Assembly (NCBI GenBank): GCA_007126855.1
Contig: SLAK01000182.1
Span: forward strand, 1 to 15,233
From: Dehalococcoidia bacterium
GTDB taxonomy: Bacteria > Chloroflexota > Dehalococcoidia > Tepidiformales > Tepidiformaceae
DNA length: 15,233 bases
Reading direction: 5' to 3'
Part shown: piece by piece, positions 12,669 to 15,233 of the stretch
Layout of the letters: each line of letters starts with the position of its first letter
Position numbering within the stretch: the first letter of the stretch is position 1
Notes under the pieces: generated by a model
The model's database searches: none
What the model saw: only the letters and a program-made list of their open reading frames with translations
Told to the model about the DNA's origin: nothing
Program-made: the position numbers and the translations under genes

Positions 12669-12699
12669 AAGGATGCCAGTGACAAACTTTTGACGAAGT
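12646..12699. promoter_or_regulatory. Candidate operator: inverted and 11-bp-spaced TGAC elements
   Basis: ACTTCGTCA at 12646-12654 and TGACGAAGT at 12691-12699 are a perfect 9-bp inverted repeat. A further TGACAAACT at 12680 is 11 bases before the TGAC at 12691, head to tail. On the complement, TGACGAAGT from 12654 and TGACGAGTT from 12632 are 22 bases apart, two 11-bp steps. CarH is known to bind tandem 11-bp repeats, so this is a plausible autoregulatory operator. Two of the TGAC elements double as -35 boxes, so part of the pattern may have that simpler cause. Confidence 0.45.
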
Positions 12700-12723
12700 C
12701 CTGCGCAGGGCTGCTGGCACCAA

Positions 12724-12737
12724 GGACGAGGAGGTCC
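12724..12737 (+). repeat. Leader repeat, copy 1 (shared with second DUF4397 gene)
   Basis: GGACGAGGAGGTCC occurs here and again at 13762-13775, each 7-10 bases before the ATG of a DUF4397 gene and preceded by CACCAAG. It holds the ribosome-binding site GGAGG. GGAC and GTCC are inverted around it, so a small hairpin could present or mask the site. Confidence 0.75.
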
Positions 12738-12747
12738 AAACCAACCC

Positions 12748-13578
12748 ATGAAACGCAGCATTATCCTGGGCGGGCTCGTTGCCGCGCTCGCAGCATTTTC
12801 GTTTGGCACAGTATCGGCGCAGGAAGGAGGAGAGGACGCGCGAGTCCGCGTACTCCACGCCTCGCCGGATGCGCCGGCAGTTGACATTTACGTAGAGGGC
12901 GCCGAGGCGGTCAGCAACCTGGCCTTCGGCGACATTACCGGTTATCTCGACCTTCCGGCGGGCGACTATGGCGTCGAAGTGTTCCCGGCCGGAGCTGGCG
13001 GGGAAGGCGACGCGGTCATTTCAGCCACGCTGACGCTCGACGCGGGCACCGACTACACGGTGGCCGCGGTGGGGCTCCTGGATTCGATCGAGCCGCTGGT
13101 CCTGATTGATGACAACAGCGCTCCTGCCGAGGGGCAGGCGCATGTCCGCTTCGTCCATGCTTCGCCGGATGCACCGGCGGTCGACATCTCGGCCGCTGGC
13201 GCGGGCGTGGTGATTTCCGATGTGGCCTTCCAGGGAGCGAGCGACTACCTGCCGCTGCCGGCCGGCTCCTACGACCTTGACGTGCTGGTGAGCGGCACCG
13301 ACACGGCGGCCCTTTCGGTCCCCGGCGTCGCTGTCGAAGGCGGCAACGTCTACACGATTTTCGCCCTTGGCCTGGCCGATGGCACGCCAGAGCTGAGCGC
13401 CAAGGCTGTCCTCGATTCGACCCATGCGGCGCCGTCCGCGCCCCACACGGGCACGGGCATGGCCAGCGATGGCGGCAACTCCGTCTCCTGGCTGGCGTTG
13501 ATGGTGGTGGCCGCGATTGGCGTGATGGGCGTCACTGCTGGCACCATCGCCGTCCGGAGGAGCGCGGTTCGCTCCTAG
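12748..13578 (+). CDS. DUF4397 double-domain, membrane-anchored surface protein (copy 1)
   Basis: A 276-residue exported protein. The signal peptide (1-24: MKRS, hydrophobic core, VSA|QEGG) is followed by two DUF4397 repeats. Each opens with the same motif: VRVLHASPDAPAVDIYVEG (33-51) and VRFVHASPDAPAVDISAAG (133-151). Each ends in beta-rich DYTVAAVGL / NVYTIFALGL strands. Then come an Ala/Pro/Gly/Ser linker (about 226-246), one C-terminal membrane helix (247-268) and a basic end RRSAVRS, so the domains should face outside, anchored at the C-terminus. DUF4397 has a beta-sandwich-like sequence and no enzymatic motif; its role is unknown to me, probably surface or envelope. The ATG at 12748 has GGAGG at 12730-12734. 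It is divergent from the CarH-like regulator and followed by an intrinsic terminator. No LPxTG sorting motif is present. Confidence 0.9.
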   Translation: MKRSIILGGLVAALAAFSFGTVSAQEGGEDARVRVLHASPDAPAVDIYVEGAEAVSNLAFGDITGYLDLPAGDYGVEVFPAGAGGEGDAVISATLTLDAGTDYTVAAVGLLDSIEPLVLIDDNSAPAEGQAHVRFVHASPDAPAVDISAAGAGVVISDVAFQGASDYLPLPAGSYDLDVLVSGTDTAALSVPGVAVEGGNVYTIFALGLADGTPELSAKAVLDSTHAAPSAPHTGTGMASDGGNSVSWLALMVVAAIGVMGVTAGTIAVRRSAVRS

Positions 13579-13607
13579 GTCCCAGCCGGGTGGGCTCCTT
13601 CCCCTGT

Positions 13608-13640
13608 GGCCCGGGTTGCTTGCAGCCCGGGCCTTTCTTC
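13608..13640 (+). terminator. Intrinsic terminator of DUF4397 copy 1
   Basis: The arms at 13608-13618 and 13623-13633 (GGCCCGGGTTG / CAGCCCGGGCC, one G-T pair) with loop CTTG are followed by TTTCTTC. It lies 30 bases after the stop. Its core GGCCCGGG...CCCGGGCC recurs after copy 2. Confidence 0.85.
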
Positions 13641-13680
13641 GTGGGCGCAAAACTCCCGGGTCTACTCGTGTTGTATGGAA

Positions 13681-13718
13681 TAGTTAATCGTTTCGCATCT
13701 ACTTGTTAGTTAATCGTT
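13681..13718 (+). repeat. Pair of perfect 12-bp direct repeats upstream of DUF4397 copy 2
   Basis: TAGTTAATCGTT occurs at 13681-13692 and 13707-13718, 26 bases start to start, in a locally A/T-rich stretch of an otherwise G/C-rich region. It lies 65-102 bases before the ATG of copy 2, where a promoter is expected. It could be a regulator binding site. There is no clear -35/-10 pair here, and the TGAC pattern of copy 1 is absent. Confidence 0.7.
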
Positions 13719-13761
13719 AGTCAGCGGTGAGACCATCATTTGGCACGCAACACCAAGTAGA

Positions 13762-13775
13762 GGACGAGGAGGTCC
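13762..13775 (+). repeat. Leader repeat, copy 2
   Basis: The second occurrence of GGACGAGGAGGTCC, seven bases before the ATG at 13783. The GGAGG inside it is the ribosome-binding site. Identity of this non-coding string with the copy 1 leader shows that the duplication included the translation-initiation region. Confidence 0.75.
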
Positions 13776-13782
13776 CACAATA

Positions 13783-14613
13783 ATGAGACGAAGTTTTTTC
13801 CTGGGCGGCTTGCTTGCCGCCCTGGCCGTGTTCACGGTGGCCACGGTTTCGGCGCAGGAGGGCGATGCACGCGTGCGTGTGCTCCATGCGTCTCCGGATG
13901 CACCGGCCGTAGACATCTACGTAGATGGCGGGGAAGCCATCAGCAACCTCGCGTTCGGCGAGATCACCGACTATGTGCCGCTTCCCGCGGGCGACTACCA
14001 GGTTGAGGTGTTCCCGGCTGGTGCTGGCGGCGAAGGCGACCCGGTGATTTCCGCGGCGCTGACGCTGGACGCGGGCACGGATTACACGGTTGCGGCGACC
14101 GGTCTGCTCGAGAACATCGAGCCGCTGGTGCTGGTCGATGACAACAGCCCGCCGGCGGAAGGCCAGGCGCATGTGCGCTTTGTGCATGCTTCGCCGGATG
14201 CGCCGGCGGTGGACATTGCCGCTGCCGGCGTTGGTGTTGTCATTTCGGATGTGGCCTTCCAGGGGTCGAGCGATTACCTGCCGCTGGCGGCGGGTTCCTA
14301 CGACCTGGAGGTGCTGGTGAGCGGCACCGATACCGTTGCCCTGGCTGTGCCGGGTGTCGCCGTCGAAGCCGGGAATGTCTACACGGCGTTCGCGCTGGGC
14401 CTGGCCGAGGGTGAGCCGGAGCTGTTCGCGCTGCTGGTGCTGGACGCGTCGCATGTGCCAGATGTGCCCGTGGTGGGCTCGGCGGGCCTGGTTGCGGAGA
14501 ACACTAGCGGTGGCTCGCCGGTGCTCTTGCTCGCGGTGGTGGCTGGCATGTTAGCGCTGATGGCCGCTATCGCCGGCACGGTTGCGGTGAAGCGCGGGGC
14601 CGTGCGTTCCTAA
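13783..14613 (+). CDS. DUF4397 double-domain, membrane-anchored surface protein (copy 2)
   Basis: A 276-residue tandem paralog of the gene at 12748 with the same length and layout: signal peptide (1-24, VSA|QEG), DUF4397 repeat 1 (VRVLHASPDAPAVDIYVDG at 31-49), repeat 2 (VRFVHASPDAPAVDIAAAG at 131-149), a Val/Pro/Gly/Ser linker, a C-terminal membrane helix (about 246-266) and basic end KRGAVRS. Most residues match copy 1. The differences cluster in the signal peptide, the linker and the membrane helix, so the folded domains seem the conserved part. The ATG at 13783 follows the shared leader repeat. It has its own upstream region with 12-bp direct repeats and its own hairpin downstream, so it is probably a separate transcription unit with different control. 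Function unknown, as for copy 1. Confidence 0.9.
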   Translation: MRRSFFLGGLLAALAVFTVATVSAQEGDARVRVLHASPDAPAVDIYVDGGEAISNLAFGEITDYVPLPAGDYQVEVFPAGAGGEGDPVISAALTLDAGTDYTVAATGLLENIEPLVLVDDNSPPAEGQAHVRFVHASPDAPAVDIAAAGVGVVISDVAFQGSSDYLPLAAGSYDLEVLVSGTDTVALAVPGVAVEAGNVYTAFALGLAEGEPELFALLVLDASHVPDVPVVGSAGLVAENTSGGSPVLLLAVVAGMLALMAAIAGTVAVKRGAVRS

Positions 14614-14639
14614 CGTCCACGGGGGTGGACTCCTTTGTT

Positions 14640-14667
14640 GGGCCCGGGCTGCACGCAGCCCGGGCCC
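14640..14667 (+). terminator. Hairpin after DUF4397 copy 2
   Basis: The arms at 14640-14651 and 14656-14667 (GGGCCCGGGCTG / CAGCCCGGGCCC) form a perfect 12-bp stem with loop CACG, 26 bases after the stop. No T-run follows. A smaller GTCCAC/GTGGAC hairpin precedes it at 14615-14630 and is followed by TCCTTTGTT, which may do part of the work. The core matches the terminator after copy 1. Confidence 0.65.
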
Positions 14668-14682
14668 CGCTGGTTTGGCGGC

Positions 14683-14688
14683 TACAAT
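14683..14688 (+). promoter_or_regulatory. TACAAT -10 element upstream of mntA
   Basis: TACAAT ends nine bases before the mntA ATG. The intervening GGGAGAGCG contains a possible ribosome-binding site, but a start point seven bases after the hexamer would remove most of it. No -35 is visible. The sequence CGGCTACAAT resembles the tesB upstream element. Confidence 0.4.
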
Positions 14689-14697
14689 GGGAGAGCG

Positions 14698-15233
14698 ATG
14701 GCCGGACAGCTTACGGAGGCAGAGGTCACGGCGGCGCGCGATTACCTGGAGCGGCAGCCGGAGGTGGAGCTTGCCTACCTTTTCGGGAGCCATGCGGAAG
14801 GGCGCGCGGCGCCGGGAAGCGATGTGGACATCGGGCTGGTGACCCGGGCCCCGCTGGGCCACCGGCGCCGGTACGCGATGCAGTATGACCTGCAGGAGCT
14901 GCTGGGCCGCGACGTGGATCTCGTGGACATGGAATCGATGCCGATAGAGTTCCGGTGCGCGATCATCGGACGGCAGCGGCGGATCGTTGAGCGCAGCCTG
15001 GAGGCGCGAGTAGATTTCGAAGCGCGTACGATGAGCCTGTACGCGGATGCGGAGCCGCGACTACGGTGGCAGCGCAAGCGCATTCTGGAGGGGCCGCGAC
15101 GTGAGCGACGAGAGCAGCGGGCTCGATCACTTGCTGAGCTACATCGACGAACAGCTCGAGCAATTGATGAGTCTCTCGCAGCTTCCACGAGACGAGTTCG
15201 AGCGGAGCGAGACGCTGCGGCTGGTGGCGGAGC
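14698..15233 (+). CDS. mntA: MntA-type minimal nucleotidyltransferase antitoxin (frame open at window end)
   Basis: A minimal nucleotidyltransferase of the MNT-HEPN toxin-antitoxin family. In characterised pairs, MntA adds AMP units to the HepT toxin and so neutralises it. The catalytic motif is clear: YLFGSHAEGRAAPGSDVDIGLV (27-48), with Gly30-Ser31 and the Asp pair Asp42 and Asp44. A third acidic residue lies in GRDVDLVD (70-77). The family-like end EARVDFEARTMSLYADAEPRLRWQRKRILEG runs to about residue 132, where such proteins usually stop. Here the frame stays open for at least 45 more codons, through the visible start of hepT. Either the gene has an unusually long overlap or a single-base indel hides the natural stop: the TGA at 15102-15104, overlapping the hepT GTG, is in another frame. 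The real 3' end is therefore unknown. Confidence 0.8.
   Translation, partial: MAGQLTEAEVTAARDYLERQPEVELAYLFGSHAEGRAAPGSDVDIGLVTRAPLGHRRRYAMQYDLQELLGRDVDLVDMESMPIEFRCAIIGRQRRIVERSLEARVDFEARTMSLYADAEPRLRWQRKRILEGPRRERREQRARSLAELHRRTARAIDESLAASTRRVRAERDAAAGGG
15101..15233 (+). CDS. hepT: HepT-like HEPN ribonuclease toxin, 5' part only
   Basis: The start of a DUF86/HepT-type HEPN protein, cut by the window end after 44 residues. From GTG at 15101 it reads (M)SDESSGLDHLLSYIDEQ, then LEQLMSLSQLPRDEFERSETLRLVAE, matching the first two helices of the family (a Y-I-x-E helix, the acidic turn before D-x-F, then a helix leading to the A-V-E region). GGAGGGG at 15087-15093 lies seven bases before the GTG, an excellent ribosome-binding site. 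HepT toxins are RNases whose R-x4-6-H catalytic motif and modified tyrosine lie further on, outside the window, so activity cannot be judged. It follows directly on mntA, as expected for this module. Confidence 0.75.
   Translation, partial: MSDESSGLDHLLSYIDEQLEQLMSLSQLPRDEFERSETLRLVAE

Noticed and set aside
12599..12739. 47-codon N-terminal extension of the CarH-like gene
   Set aside because: It would cover the divergent promoters and precedes a complete MerR domain that begins at the ATG at 12598.
13579..13782. Small gene between the two DUF4397 genes
   Set aside because: Only short frames without ribosome-binding sites; the gap is explained by a terminator, direct repeats and the leader of copy 2.

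Overview
The window is dense, G+C-rich bacterial DNA with mostly short intergenic gaps. It has no rRNA, tRNA, CRISPR array, transposase or other mobile element that I can see. Gene content fits an environmental Chloroflexota-type bacterium: a luciferase-like flavin oxidoreductase, an acyl-CoA thioesterase, DUF4397 surface proteins, a secreted protease with a Pro/Thr tail, and a MerR-cobalamin photoreceptor. That placement is inference from gene style, not a phylogenetic result.

Layout. Positions 79-819 (minus) hold a GYD-domain protein followed by a GNAT acetyltransferase. Positions 1079-3110 (plus) are a two-gene unit of a luciferase-like flavin monooxygenase and an alpha/beta hydrolase. Positions 3229-4101 (plus) are a TesB-type acyl-CoA thioesterase, which converges on a SufR-like four-cysteine DNA-binding regulator at 4175-4852 (minus) across a bidirectional terminator. 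After a gap of about 490 bases with no gene comes a membrane chemoreceptor (5346-7343, plus). It converges on a second alpha/beta hydrolase (7432-8193, minus) across another strong terminator. Then come a small acidic lipoprotein (8358-8837) and a secreted matrixin-type zinc protease (8960-9925), both minus. A SHOCT-like small membrane protein (10048-10494) and glutamate 5-kinase proB (10540-11640) follow on plus.

The most interesting block is 11645-14613. A MerR-family regulator carries the complete adenosylcobalamin photoreceptor signature of CarH (W-x9-EH plus ExHxxG). It is divergently transcribed from a DUF4397 double-domain, membrane-anchored surface protein. A full second copy of the DUF4397 transcription unit follows, with its own leader and terminator hairpin. 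The divergent promoters lie back to back, and the gap holds a 9-bp inverted repeat and 11-bp-spaced TGAC elements that could be the regulator's operator. This suggests light- or B12-controlled production of a DUF4397 surface protein, a target I do not know for CarH-type regulators.

The right edge (14698 to the end) holds the start of an MNT-HEPN (MntA/HepT) toxin-antitoxin pair. The antitoxin frame, oddly, stays open across the whole visible part of the toxin gene. Several genes here (tesB, the CarH-like regulator, possibly mntA) have a TANNNT -10 hexamer ending 6-9 bases before the start codon, which suggests leaderless or near-leaderless transcripts.
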